From positions 1 to 41,050 of the forward strand of contig VRUD01000035.1 of the NCBI GenBank assembly GCA_019456305.1: DNA of 41,050 nt, given 5' to 3'. The position numbers and the translations under genes were made by a program. Positions 27,901 to 35,395 of the stretch are shown piece by piece; the first letter of the stretch is position 1; each line of letters starts with the position of its first letter. This DNA is from Cytophagales bacterium. Lineage in GTDB: Bacteria > Bacteroidota > Bacteroidia > Cytophagales > VRUD01. Under the pieces are notes generated by a model, which saw only the letters and a list, made by a program, of their open reading frames with translations, did not search any database and had not been told where the DNA came from.

Positions 27901-29739
27901 GGATTGGACGCAATAATTAGTGCAAGTACAGATGAAAGTTGTAGCGGTGCATGTGATGGTGAAGCAACTGTTACGGTTACAGGAGGCACTTCACCTTTTG
28001 TGTATTCGTGGGATGATCCATTGCTGCAAAACACATCTACAGCCGTTAATTTATGTGCCGGTATTTATAATGTAACAGTTACCGATGCCAATTTATGTGA
28101 AGCGACAGCAAGTGTTACTATTAACGATCCGGGTATTCCATGTGTCTCTAACTGTAATGTCTCATTCTGGCTAGATGGTACGTCTGTAGTAAACTTGATT
28201 CCTCCATGTGATGGAGTATCTCCGGCTCCTCCTCCCCCGTCTGTATGGATTGCATCGCCTTGTCCAGGTTCTAATTATGGTTATGTCATTTTTATTTATA
28301 ACCCTTCTGGCAGTGAGACATGGAATGTTAATACTACAATAGACATACAATTAGACAATATGTTCTATTTAAACACTGTATATTCCACCTGTAATTTTAC
28401 AACTACTACCGTACCCGGCAGTTCATCGGTACAGTATGTACTTAATTCGCCTATACCAGGGGGCACTTTCTGTCAGATAGGAATGACAACTCAGAATATC
28501 ACAATACCCGGCAGTGGATTATGGAATACGACTGCCACAATGAACATAAATTGTGCTGATGGCTCTACTCCATCTTTTAATACCTCCCTACAGGAAGGAC
28601 CAGATACATGTTCCTGTGATCCTAATGAAAAACAAGTTTCCCCTGCAGGTTGTGGTGAATTAGGGTTTATTACTAATCAAGAGCTTACTTATACACTGTT
28701 ATTTCAGAATTTAGGTACTGGACCCGCACATGATATAGTTTTGCGGGATACAATAGATAATGATTTAGACCTTAATTCAATACAAATATTGGCAAGCAGC
28801 CATACAATTACAAATACTCAAATAAACCTGGCAGATCGTGAATTCGTAATCACCTTTCAAGGTATTGAGCTTCCTGCGGAACAAGATGATTCACCGGGAA
28901 GTAATGGTTTTGTAGCATATAGTATAATGCCTTTCCCGGGGTTACCGGAAGGAACTACCATTACTAACTCAACAGGTATCTTTTTTAACGGACTTCCGCC
29001 AGTTATTACCAATACGGTTATTAATACCATAGTAAATGATCCTGTTGTAACAGTGGACGCAGGACAGGATCAAATTGTATTTTTTGGATATGATCCTGAA
29101 GCATGTGTTACCCTTACAGCTACTGCTACTGGCGCTTTACCTCCATATAGCTTTGAATGGAGCACGGGAGAAACTACCCAAACTATTATAGTATGTCCTG
29201 AAGGAACTACTAATTATACTGTAATAGCAAATGCAAGCCGATGTTTATCTGCTCCTGATACTGTAACCGTAAATGTGGTAGATGTGCATTGTGGCAATAA
29301 TAATAAAAAGGTGCAAATTTGCCATATTCCACCGGGAAATCCTGATAATCCGCAAACATTATGTATAAGTTCAAACGCTGTTCCTGCTCATTTGACAAAT
29401 CATGGTGATTATTTGGGCCTATGTGTAGTGGATTCTTCATTATTTGACAGCTTAAATTTGCAAGTGCAATTTTCAAATGTGTTCTTAACAGCATATCCAA
29501 ATCCTTTTTCACAAAAGACGATCATTACTTTTAGTTTGCCTGAACCAGGGAACGTTATATTAGAAGTTTTCTATTTAAATAGTTTGGATGTTGTCAAGTT
29601 GTTTGAAGGTTATGCAGAAGCGAATATCTTGTATCCAGTAGAATTTAATACCATAGATTTATCGCCTGGCATATATTTCTATAGATTGGTAACTGATACA
29701 GAAACATATAATAAGAAGTTGGTATTAATTAATGACTAA
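24916..29739 (+). CDS. Giant T9SS-exported zincin metalloprotease / multidomain surface protein
   Basis: 1607 residues, signal peptide 1-27 (NASAFAQ). A zincin motif HEVLHMLGMG lies at residues 249-258. A further His in SLSHFNC (H352) and the end motif NIVEAQALCALGY resemble bacterial M8-like peptidases, where the third zinc His is far downstream. Then come a DUF11-like repeat (about 870-990), a SprB-like repeat (about 997-1075, CDGEATVTVTGG), a DUF7619-like domain (about 1230-1375, CSCDPNEKQVSP), a PKD-like domain and a CHIPPGNP motif. The protein ends in a T9SS sorting domain (AYPNPFSQKT to LVLIND). It is probably a surface protease or adhesin. The next gene follows by 11 nt. Confidence 0.85.
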   Translation: MKAKNLLTNWVMITVTAFLFNASAFAQTVPSTSIGYSLNGCIYDSTGNCDSIAPMYVYDRFGNKKLLEEITVSQNSYVAGFFRIHFQDEETSNGIGFDDQNAGTFFATIGQDRREVVIQVFEDLSVLLGGVLPNPYPNEPSPCASPSDPFPLCRVVEINVRASAALGGAGASANQWHLDIGTGITYGNVWEYINTGYDPYFNLSNPPLAPAPAYHGFMTVDFVSGFTWNTNLNAGAGVGELDLYSGILHEVLHMLGMGSAISFDGTSSYIPGAGIGTAGRYNLWDNFLQTTGGVSLLNFDLDAGCYDPQFNTATLGSLTATCSGVNFVGPGNTPNHPITTTPSFNPATSLSHFNCSNVVGFALNPGISTNSTQRFPNIVEAQALCALGYNVSGTYGNGDYGISTHIYGGTTCSISRIVSGTNDFKQYKLDNTCSAFTVESGQPIDFIDFTTNTNACNDNSILDNDNGAVAISCLEVVIGGTTADNLSNFTLPTTTSFTYTPPILFVGQALIKYRPVNANNERGNITYIFINVTAPPLAVCVGTGLCGENILCYGSFEELTPAGINGASGLAPLFDFTCTDIVQELNNKAHLWSTAGPNIVFNVSCGTGTMLDAVDGDLVVGFWEEVGGATFDPVIFFPLSRPIEQNHTYNISYFAYVLNNANCIVDLDINLSEQYPCVPPNHTFNLSPCDITPPCDTYAPLLIWDDEAVTTQTWTQHSLIYTHAGNDMNFLLLSMDGVALDSYVFIDNVSVVEEELELGVTSVVSNNAPCVNDNITITYTICNNGIITNIDDIGLLANVPSGLNIVANADFNINGEATIAAGTLAPSNCVDRILELNVDPGAIPGSPIPVELTTVPGACIDGIQVIDDIIPGIDGILTISKNVSQNIIYNAGDPIVYEITICNTQAQAVTGIIVEDILPTELIFNSGLTIDFTDISGTLTSNPFDLAGGQCTTLEIFADIDGTVPNCTNINNCATVVSGNGLCNTIDDCFDITLGGLDAIISASTDESCSGACDGEATVTVTGGTSPFVYSWDDPLLQNTSTAVNLCAGIYNVTVTDANLCEATASVTINDPGIPCVSNCNVSFWLDGTSVVNLIPPCDGVSPAPPPPSVWIASPCPGSNYGYVIFIYNPSGSETWNVNTTIDIQLDNMFYLNTVYSTCNFTTTTVPGSSSVQYVLNSPIPGGTFCQIGMTTQNITIPGSGLWNTTATMNINCADGSTPSFNTSLQEGPDTCSCDPNEKQVSPAGCGELGFITNQELTYTLLFQNLGTGPAHDIVLRDTIDNDLDLNSIQILASSHTITNTQINLADREFVITFQGIELPAEQDDSPGSNGFVAYSIMPFPGLPEGTTITNSTGIFFNGLPPVITNTVINTIVNDPVVTVDAGQDQIVFFGYDPEACVTLTATATGALPPYSFEWSTGETTQTIIVCPEGTTNYTVIANASRCLSAPDTVTVNVVDVHCGNNNKKVQICHIPPGNPDNPQTLCISSNAVPAHLTNHGDYLGLCVVDSSLFDSLNLQVQFSNVFLTAYPNPFSQKTIITFSLPEPGNVILEVFYLNSLDVVKLFEGYAEANILYPVEFNTIDLSPGIYFYRLVTDTETYNKKLVLIND

Positions 29740-29750
29740 AAACATAGATT

Positions 29751-30890
29751 ATGAAAACAATTAACTATTTATACCCGCTAAGTTGGCGGATTACAAAATT
29801 GGCTTTCTGTACAATTATATTTACAGTATTAGCTCAATTTTCTTATTCTCAAGTTCCTAATGACAGTTGTTTAAGTGCAACTAATTTAGGATATTTAGAT
29901 TGGTTTCCCGGTGGTTGTGTGCCCAGTCCAAGTGGGAATGAGATGGATACTTGTGTTTTTGGTTCAAATACTAATTCCATTCCAAATTTTCCCTATTATT
30001 CCATGTCTAATTGTTCAGGATATACTAATTCAACTGCATCTCCTGCCAATGACGTATGGTATAAGTTTAAAACGCCAGGATTTTCTATATATGTGCAAAA
30101 AGAATCGCCATCTGCAATTGATACATTGCATTTGAATATTTGGGTAGGTAATAATTGCTCATCATTAAAGCAACTAAAATGCTATACAATGGACTCAATA
30201 AGTACGGTATTAATAGATACACTTGCGTTTTTTGATGTTTTAGCTACGATTTCTGAGGATATTTATTTACAATTTAGCGGAAATTCTGTTGGAGTAATGG
30301 GCGATTTTTATTTTGAACTTAGGGGATGTTTAGCATGTTCCTTTTATTCGTTTTATAATGCCGGTATTGCTCCTGACAGCTTGTGTTTTGACTACCAAAC
30401 AGATTATTCTAATACAAGCTATACCGGAGCCAATGATGGGACAGCATCAGTTATAATAAGTGCAGGAAATGCCCCATATACATATAACTGGTCAGATGGG
30501 AATTCCGATAGTATCAGAACGAATTTATCTGAAGGTATTTATTATGTTACTATTTCAGATGTAAATGGGTGTACGGAAACAGATACTATTGAAATTCTTA
30601 CTGATTCTGTAGTATCTATTATTAATAATATCTATGATGACAAGACATTTAGAATTTATCCGAATCCAAATAGGGGCGAATTTGTAATAGAAATGGATGT
30701 TTTAAAAGTGCAGGATTTGGAAATTAAATTGCTAAATATAACTGGTCAGGTGATTTATGATGAATATTTGCAACAATTCAAGGGTGCTTATCTCAAACGA
30801 ATTGATGTAAAAGAGTTTTCTCCGGGGGTTTATCAGGTGCAGATAAAAACAGGTTATGGTGAAGTTAATGAAAAGATAGTTATTGAATAA
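29751..30890 (+). CDS. T9SS-exported protein with SprB repeat
   Basis: 379 residues with a signal peptide (about 1-33, FSYSQ). The first 200 residues are Cys- and Asn-rich (NDSCLSATNLGYLDWFPGGC, then ANDVWYKFKTPGFSIYVQ), resembling the beta-sandwich domains of secreted Bacteroidota proteases and adhesins. A SprB-like repeat follows (NDGTASVIISAGNAPYTYNW to GCTETDTI), then a T9SS sorting domain (FRIYPNPNRGEFVIEM to KIVIE). It lies 11 nt after the giant protein, so the two probably act together at the cell surface. No catalytic motif is visible. Confidence 0.82.
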   Translation: MKTINYLYPLSWRITKLAFCTIIFTVLAQFSYSQVPNDSCLSATNLGYLDWFPGGCVPSPSGNEMDTCVFGSNTNSIPNFPYYSMSNCSGYTNSTASPANDVWYKFKTPGFSIYVQKESPSAIDTLHLNIWVGNNCSSLKQLKCYTMDSISTVLIDTLAFFDVLATISEDIYLQFSGNSVGVMGDFYFELRGCLACSFYSFYNAGIAPDSLCFDYQTDYSNTSYTGANDGTASVIISAGNAPYTYNWSDGNSDSIRTNLSEGIYYVTISDVNGCTETDTIEILTDSVVSIINNIYDDKTFRIYPNPNRGEFVIEMDVLKVQDLEIKLLNITGQVIYDEYLQQFKGAYLKRIDVKEFSPGVYQVQIKTGYGEVNEKIVIE

Positions 30891-31061
30891 ACGTTCTCTT
30901 TCCTTTTCTTTTCAATCCTTTTGTGTCAAAGAACTACGAAATTTTCTGTTGAAACTAAAGTGTCAAATCGTTACTCTTTTCTTTTTGAAATTATTACGAG
31001 CGTTTCAACGGAGTACAATTTTTTATTTTATTGTTGCCAATGCATGGCGCCTGGGGTTCAT

Positions 31062-31080
31062 CCCCGCCAAATTGGCGGGG
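31062..31080. repeat. GC-rich hairpin between convergent genes
   Basis: CCCCGCCAA and TTGGCGGGG flank one A. A second inverted pair, GGCGC (31046-31050) and GCGCC (31085-31089), encloses it. It lies between the ends of the SprB-repeat gene and kdsB; there is no strong T run, so terminator function is uncertain. Confidence 0.55.
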
Positions 31081-31090
31081 CTATGCGCCT

Positions 31091-31849
31091 TTAACTGTCA
31101 ATTTTTCCCAGATCTTCTTTCGTATCAATACCAATACTATCAATCCCGGTAATCGCAACCTTAATTTTATATCCATTTTCAATCCACCTTAGCTGCTCCA
31201 AAGATTCACTTTGTTCGAGCGGGGAGGGAGGTAGTTTTGTTATTTTTTCCAATATGTCGCTGCGGTAGGCATAGATGCCTATATGTTTATAAAAGGAATG
31301 CTCATGAAGCCATTTAGACTCAGGTATTCCCTTCAGGTATGGGATGGTTTGGCGGCTGAAATAGATGGCATTAAAATCTTTGTCAAATATTACTTTTACA
31401 ATATGTGGGTCAAATAGTTCCCGGGTATTGTCTATTTTTTTAATCAGTGTGGCAATTTCAATAGGTGGTTTATTCAGCGTAGATATAAGGGTTTCTATTT
31501 GTTTGGGTTTAATAAAAGGTTCATCACCCTGGATATTTACAATAAAGTCATCAGGTTTTCCTTTACTGCTACTGCCGCTGCGACTTATTCGCCAGGCTTC
31601 AAAGCATCTTTCCGTACCGTTTTTATGGTCATGGCTTGTCATCACAACATGGCCGCCAAAAGCTAACACATGGTCATATATCTTTTTGTGGTCTGTGGCT
31701 ACCAATACCTGGTTGATTGAACCGGCTTTTGCAGCTTGTTCATAAACGCGCTGTATCATAGATTTACCCTTGATATTTGCCAGCGGCTTTCCCGGGAACC
31801 TGGTTGAATGATACCGGGAGGGGATTATGGCTGTTATTTGTTTATTCAT
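31091..31849 (-). CDS. kdsB: 3-deoxy-manno-octulosonate cytidylyltransferase
   Basis: 252 residues. AIIPSRYHSTRFPGKPLANI is the CTP-binding start, and HKNGTERCFEA, VNIQGDEPFI and HIGIYAYR are family motifs. The enzyme activates Kdo as CMP-Kdo for lipopolysaccharide core synthesis. It overlaps the end of cmk by 8 bp; cmk makes CDP from the CMP that Kdo transfer releases, so the pairing is sensible. Residues about 88-98 (ISRSGSSSKGK) just before the QGDEP strand come from the 28-bp repeat shared with the oxidoreductase at 12376-13998. Confidence 0.96.
   Translation of the reverse strand: MNKQITAIIPSRYHSTRFPGKPLANIKGKSMIQRVYEQAAKAGSINQVLVATDHKKIYDHVLAFGGHVVMTSHDHKNGTERCFEAWRISRSGSSSKGKPDDFIVNIQGDEPFIKPKQIETLISTLNKPPIEIATLIKKIDNTRELFDPHIVKVIFDKDFNAIYFSRQTIPYLKGIPESKWLHEHSFYKHIGIYAYRSDILEKITKLPPSPLEQSESLEQLRWIENGYKIKVAITGIDSIGIDTKEDLGKIDS
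31561..31588 (-). repeat. 28-bp repeat inside kdsB, shared with the oxidoreductase
   Basis: Matches 13149-13176 at 25 of 28 positions and in the same codon phase. The encoded peptide lies in a loop where kdsB relatives are several residues shorter. Confidence 0.65.
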
Positions 31850-32582
31850 TGATTTTTTCTTTCGCCAGCTTCATCACAAAACCCACCTGCTCCTCTACTG
31901 TAATAGAAGTAACGTCTAAGAGATAGGCGTCATTAGCTTTTACGAGCGGGCTGTCAATGCGGGTTGTATCCAGGAAATCGCGGTTTTTGATGTTTTCAAC
32001 GATCTGGTCAAAATCTTCTTTCTGGTTTCTTGCTAAATAATCTTTTTGCATCCTTTCTGCCCTTACATACAGATCGGCTTGCATAAATATCTTTAATTCT
32101 GCGTTGGGAAAGACTTTTGTTCCTATGTCCCTGCCGTCTATCACCACGCCCTTTTTTTTACCCAACTGCTGCTGCTGCGCAACCATAGCTTTTCTAACCT
32201 GGGTTATTGCACTTACCTCACTGACCTTTTCAGAGATATACATTTTCCTGATCTCCTCTTCTACATTCAACCCATTAAGATAAGTATCAGCTTTGCTGGC
32301 TGCTTTTTTAGTGGTATCAGGTGTTTGTAGAGACGTTGCATGCAACGTCTCTACAAACACCTGATACCGAAATGAAATATTAATAGCATCTAATGCTTTT
32401 GTTATGGCTTTATGATCAGAGGCGCTAATGTTATTTTGATGAAAATATAAGGTAACTGCCCTGTACATGGCTCCGGAGTCAATATAAGTGTAGGCAAGAT
32501 TGCCGGCTACTGCTTTGGCGGTAGTGCTTTTGCCGCAGGAAGAGTATCCGTCAATGGCGATGATAATTCGCTTCGCTGTCAT
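31842..32582 (-). CDS. cmk: Cytidylate kinase with in-frame palindrome insertion
   Basis: 246 residues, slightly long for the family (about 225-230). The P-loop is GYSSCGKST (12-20); other motifs are YIDSGAMYRAVTL, VVIDGRDIGTKVFPNAELKIFM and RIDSPLVKANDA. It phosphorylates CMP and dCMP. Residues about 72-90 (RYQVFVETLHATSLQTPDT) are encoded by a perfect 56-bp palindrome (32313-32368), placed between beta strands before YLNGLNVEEEIR, where relatives have a short loop. The gene overlaps kdsB by 8 bp. Confidence 0.95.
   Translation of the reverse strand: MTAKRIIIAIDGYSSCGKSTTAKAVAGNLAYTYIDSGAMYRAVTLYFHQNNISASDHKAITKALDAINISFRYQVFVETLHATSLQTPDTTKKAASKADTYLNGLNVEEEIRKMYISEKVSEVSAITQVRKAMVAQQQQLGKKKGVVIDGRDIGTKVFPNAELKIFMQADLYVRAERMQKDYLARNQKEDFDQIVENIKNRDFLDTTRIDSPLVKANDAYLLDVTSITVEEQVGFVMKLAKEKINE
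32313..32368. repeat. GAGACG palindromic repeat copy 3, inside cmk
   Basis: A perfect 56-bp palindrome without loop. The core half GTAGAGACGTTGCA is that of the copies at 182-232 and 10058-10095. The outer 14 bp on each side (GGTATCAGGTGTTT and complement) are specific to this locus. It keeps the cmk frame. Confidence 0.9.
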
Positions 32583-32932
32583 ACGGTTGTCATTCAGTTG
32601 TCATACGATTGTATGACTAACAATTAACCGATAATAAATAACTATTGTAGCAACAATTTAATTACGCAATATTGTAATCATAAAATACATTATTTCATTG
32701 TTCAATTGTTAAGATGGTTATATGGTTATATGGCTTTATGGCAACTAAATTGCCAGCAATTAAGCAGCGAGTTTAAACCTATGAGATTAGTAACTCTTTC
32801 AGCTAATCACAAACCATTTAACCATATAGCCATATAACCATTTGTTGATTAATAACGAAAGAATCTATTTATTACAAATTAATGTTGCAAAACTAAATTG
32901 TTGCTACACTACCATAAAAAATCTAAGTGGAT
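32583..32932. other. Intergenic stretch with inverted ATATGGTT repeats
   Basis: ATGGTTATATGG units at 32714-32740 are mirrored by CCATATAGCCATATAACCAT at 32822-32841, an imperfect inverted repeat of about 30-bp arms. A small palindrome (TCATAC/GTATGA, 32601-32616) lies just upstream of cmk. I see no gene in these 350 bp. Confidence 0.55.
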
Positions 32933-33061
32933 TCAACAATCCTTCATCGGGCAGGGTATGGGGCCGCCTTTTTTTGGTATTTTTTTGTTACTCTTGCAGC
33001 CATTTAAACCGCATGCTAAAAGAGAAAATACGAGGAAAAACAAAATAATTCTTTTTTTCAT
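32933..33061 (-). CDS. Small lipoprotein with C-terminal PCPMKDC
   Basis: 42 residues (MKKRIILFFLVFSLLACGLN, then GCKSNKKIPKKGGPIPCPMK and DC). The hydrophobic N-terminus with LLAC (Cys17) or LNGC (Cys22) is a lipoprotein signal, and the Lys-rich mature part ends in a CPxxDC motif. Short lipoproteins ending in PCPxKDC are a pattern I recall from Bacteroidota. It lies 91 nt after the DUF1573 gene on the same strand. The function is unknown. The coding call rests on the signal peptide and motif. Confidence 0.6.
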   Translation of the reverse strand: MKKRIILFFLVFSLLACGLNGCKSNKKIPKKGGPIPCPMKDC

Positions 33062-33152
33062 ATGTTGCTATATTTGTGTGGTCACTTATTCATAGTTTGT
33101 GTCTGTTAATTCTACTGCCATTTTTAAGAACTTAAATTTATTTAAAAAAGAA

Positions 33153-33713
33153 TTACTTAACATTTGCCTTAATGGTCAGATGCCTGTGAGCCGGCTCTGT
33201 ATTTGCGCTCACATGAATGATCTTTTGCTGGAATCCCGCAGGATTATCACCGCCAAGCTCAACCGTTATTTCTCCCGTTCCTCCCTGTGGTATTGGTTCA
33301 GTGGGCCAGGAAACAACGGATGCGCCTGCATCTGCGGTTACATTGCTCAACATCAGAGGAAGATTTCCCGTGTTTGTGAATTTAAAAGTATGGCTTTTTT
33401 TTGTACCCGCATTCAACGTCCCAAGATCAACATCAGTTTGCTCAAATATCATAGTAGTGGTTGAAGCTTGCTGCTGCCCGACATTGAGAGGAACAGTAGC
33501 GGACTGCTGACCCAGATCAATGGGAACAGTAACGGATTGCTCACCAGGAGTAACGGGCTTTTGCCCTCCCTGCATCTGTGTGCTGATGCCTGTGCCTCTA
33601 CCAATATCCGCACTCTTCTTTGAAGTCATTATCACGCCGGTCTGGATAATCAGGACAACGGCAATAATGCCCAACAAAGCTATTTTTAATTGTTCTTGCT
33701 TTTCTTTATTCAT
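33153..33713 (-). CDS. DUF1573 Ig-like protein with N-terminal membrane anchor
   Basis: 186 residues. One transmembrane segment (about 10-29, IALLGIIAVVLIIQTGVIM) is followed by a low-complexity spacer with 11-residue repeats (QSVTVPIDLGQ, QSATVPLNVGQ, 58-80). The C-terminal DUF1573 Ig-like domain (about 90-186) has FEQTDVDLGTLNAGTKKSHT and FKFTNTGNLPLMLSNV. Such domains occur in periplasmic or surface proteins of Bacteroidota. The spacer repeats correspond to a 33-bp period in the DNA. The role is unknown. Confidence 0.82.
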   Translation of the reverse strand: MNKEKQEQLKIALLGIIAVVLIIQTGVIMTSKKSADIGRGTGISTQMQGGQKPVTPGEQSVTVPIDLGQQSATVPLNVGQQQASTTTMIFEQTDVDLGTLNAGTKKSHTFKFTNTGNLPLMLSNVTADAGASVVSWPTEPIPQGGTGEITVELGGDNPAGFQQKIIHVSANTEPAHRHLTIKANVK

Positions 33714-33924
33714 GGTTGTTTTTTTAATTTGATGCTAATATACGAATAAAAATCTGTATAATCAGCGTAATCAATGTAATCAGCGGTTATATTTTTCTAC
33801 CTTTAACCACTCTCTGCTCTTTCCTGTATTTTTGTAGCTTCCTCTAGTCACGTGTCAGGTGAACTGAATTTAAATGATAAGCAGGCGATCTTTACATGAA
33901 CACATGAACACACGAACACTTTCC

Positions 33925-35073
33925 CTAAGCTTCACAAGGAGTTACCATGTCTAATACTGTAATATACCATTTCCCTCCAATCAAAGAGAAATAAAAGCTC
34001 ATTCCATCCGCTGTGAGGATAACCCCCAGGCTTACAGTAGATTCAATATTTTTTGCTTCTTTAATGTCCTGTCCGGAAATTCTATATTCCTTTGCCATAG
34101 CCGAATAATTAGCGGTAGCGTTTATTTTATTAAAGTTCTTTACATCATCCGAAAAACAACCTTGCTTGCTCCAACCATTCAATTTATCACAATCTACTGT
34201 AGGCAGCGCTTCATATTTTATAGCACAATCAATCTTTTGACCGGCAATCCATGAGTAAGATTCGATGATCTCTTCAAAAGATGTATATTTTGTTGCTATG
34301 GCAAATGCACCCGGATTACCAAGGACATAAATGCCATTTTCAGGATGAATATATTGATTGATCTCCGTATAATTCCTGGAGTAAATTAACCCCAAAATTT
34401 CATTAACATTGACAGCTTTAGCAATATCGGCTTCTTCAGGGTATAAAAGCCTTTGTAACTCTTCTATGAAAACAGAACCGGAAAGAGCAGAGTTATCTAA
34501 AATTTCTTTGATCTTTTCATCTTTCCGTTCCTGGTCTTTTTCAGAAAAGGCTTTTGTTGCCAGTATAGCAACAGCTACGTCTTTATCATTAAAAGTTACA
34601 TTTTCATTTTTTATCCAGCCACTCTTTTTTCTCTTATTCCCAATCACTTCAAGCCAATCGTCCTGCTCATTTACCACAGCAACCATCTCCATAGTTTCAA
34701 AAGCATCATCTGTACCGGTTAACAGGTCGGGCCTTTTATGAATAACTGCCTTTTGGATAAAAGCTGCCGGTACTGCATCTATGGCAAGCAGATATGCATG
34801 AACCCACCCTTGTTTTCCATCAGATAACCTAATATTGTAAAATTCCCTGTTTTTATCAGTAGAATCTATGGCGGTATCTCCGAGCATGGTGAGGGTTTCA
34901 CCAAGCGAAATTGAGGCTAACCATTTAGCCTGTTTTGAAGGTGCATCACGCAATGTGCTGCCCTCCCAGATACAAACCGCTGATAGCTCTTTGGCGGTGG
35001 TATCTTCCTGTTCAGATCGTTCTGTGCAGGAAGCCACTATTACCATAATAAGTAAGATTAAAATCTTTTTCAT
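33925..35073 (-). CDS. SH3-domain lipoprotein
   Basis: 382 residues. The lipoprotein signal MKKILILLIMVIVASC has the lipobox VASC (Cys16). Residues about 33-95 (VCIWEGSTLRDAPSKQAKWL to KQGWVHAYLL) form a bacterial SH3-like domain, and a second SH3-like repeat follows (about 105-155). SH3 domains of this type often bind peptidoglycan or its stem peptides. The C-terminal half is not recognised. Its ATG overlaps the stop of the upstream 91-residue gene by 1 nt (TAATG), so the two are coupled. Confidence 0.78.
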   Translation of the reverse strand: MKKILILLIMVIVASCTERSEQEDTTAKELSAVCIWEGSTLRDAPSKQAKWLASISLGETLTMLGDTAIDSTDKNREFYNIRLSDGKQGWVHAYLLAIDAVPAAFIQKAVIHKRPDLLTGTDDAFETMEMVAVVNEQDDWLEVIGNKRKKSGWIKNENVTFNDKDVAVAILATKAFSEKDQERKDEKIKEILDNSALSGSVFIEELQRLLYPEEADIAKAVNVNEILGLIYSRNYTEINQYIHPENGIYVLGNPGAFAIATKYTSFEEIIESYSWIAGQKIDCAIKYEALPTVDCDKLNGWSKQGCFSDDVKNFNKINATANYSAMAKEYRISGQDIKEAKNIESTVSLGVILTADGMSFYFSLIGGKWYITVLDMVTPCEA

Positions 35074-35348
35074 TATTTAAAAAATGTAAAAAGGAAACCT
35101 AAAATAAATGCTATCTGCCCTATCCAAAAGGCAAACATCCAGCGAATATTTTGGGTATGTAATGAGTGCATTTCTGTTCTTAGCCCACCTATTTCTTCTG
35201 CTAATCTTTTTTCAAATTTTTGTTCTGCATGTTCAATAATATCTCCCTTATTGTTACCATTAGCATCATTTATTAGGTCAACAAGAGAATCGGAAGCTTC
35301 ATCTCCTAATTTCTCTCTTAAAGGTTTTGGTATTGTAATAATTGCCAT
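35073..35348 (-). CDS. Small coiled-coil protein with C-terminal membrane anchor
   Basis: 91 residues. A helical, charged N-terminal part (DIIEHAEQKFEKRLAEEIGG, about 36-55) precedes one transmembrane helix (about 70-89, MFAFWIGQIAFILGFLFTFF). This resembles DUF1640/CCDC90-like tail-anchored coiled-coil proteins. It is coupled with the SH3 lipoprotein through a TAATG overlap. The function is unknown. Confidence 0.7.
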   Translation of the reverse strand: MAIITIPKPLREKLGDEASDSLVDLINDANGNNKGDIIEHAEQKFEKRLAEEIGGLRTEMHSLHTQNIRWMFAFWIGQIAFILGFLFTFFK

Positions 35349-35395
35349 AGTTTAGTATGTTTTATAATATTAAACGAATAATAATCAAAATTAGT

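Noticed and set aside
30883-31152. 89-codon ORF after the SprB-repeat gene.
   Set aside because: It overlaps the 3' end of kdsB antisense and includes the GC hairpin; no domain is visible.
32842-33095. Two plus-strand ORFs of 65-68 codons upstream of the DUF1573 gene's end.
   Set aside because: They are antisense shadows of the small lipoprotein gene at 32933-33061.
33761-33925. Short direct repeats (AATCAGCG/AATCAATG and ACATGAAC units) between DUF1573 and the SH3 lipoprotein.
   Set aside because: Only two or three short degenerate copies in AT-rich sequence; no structure or function can be supported.
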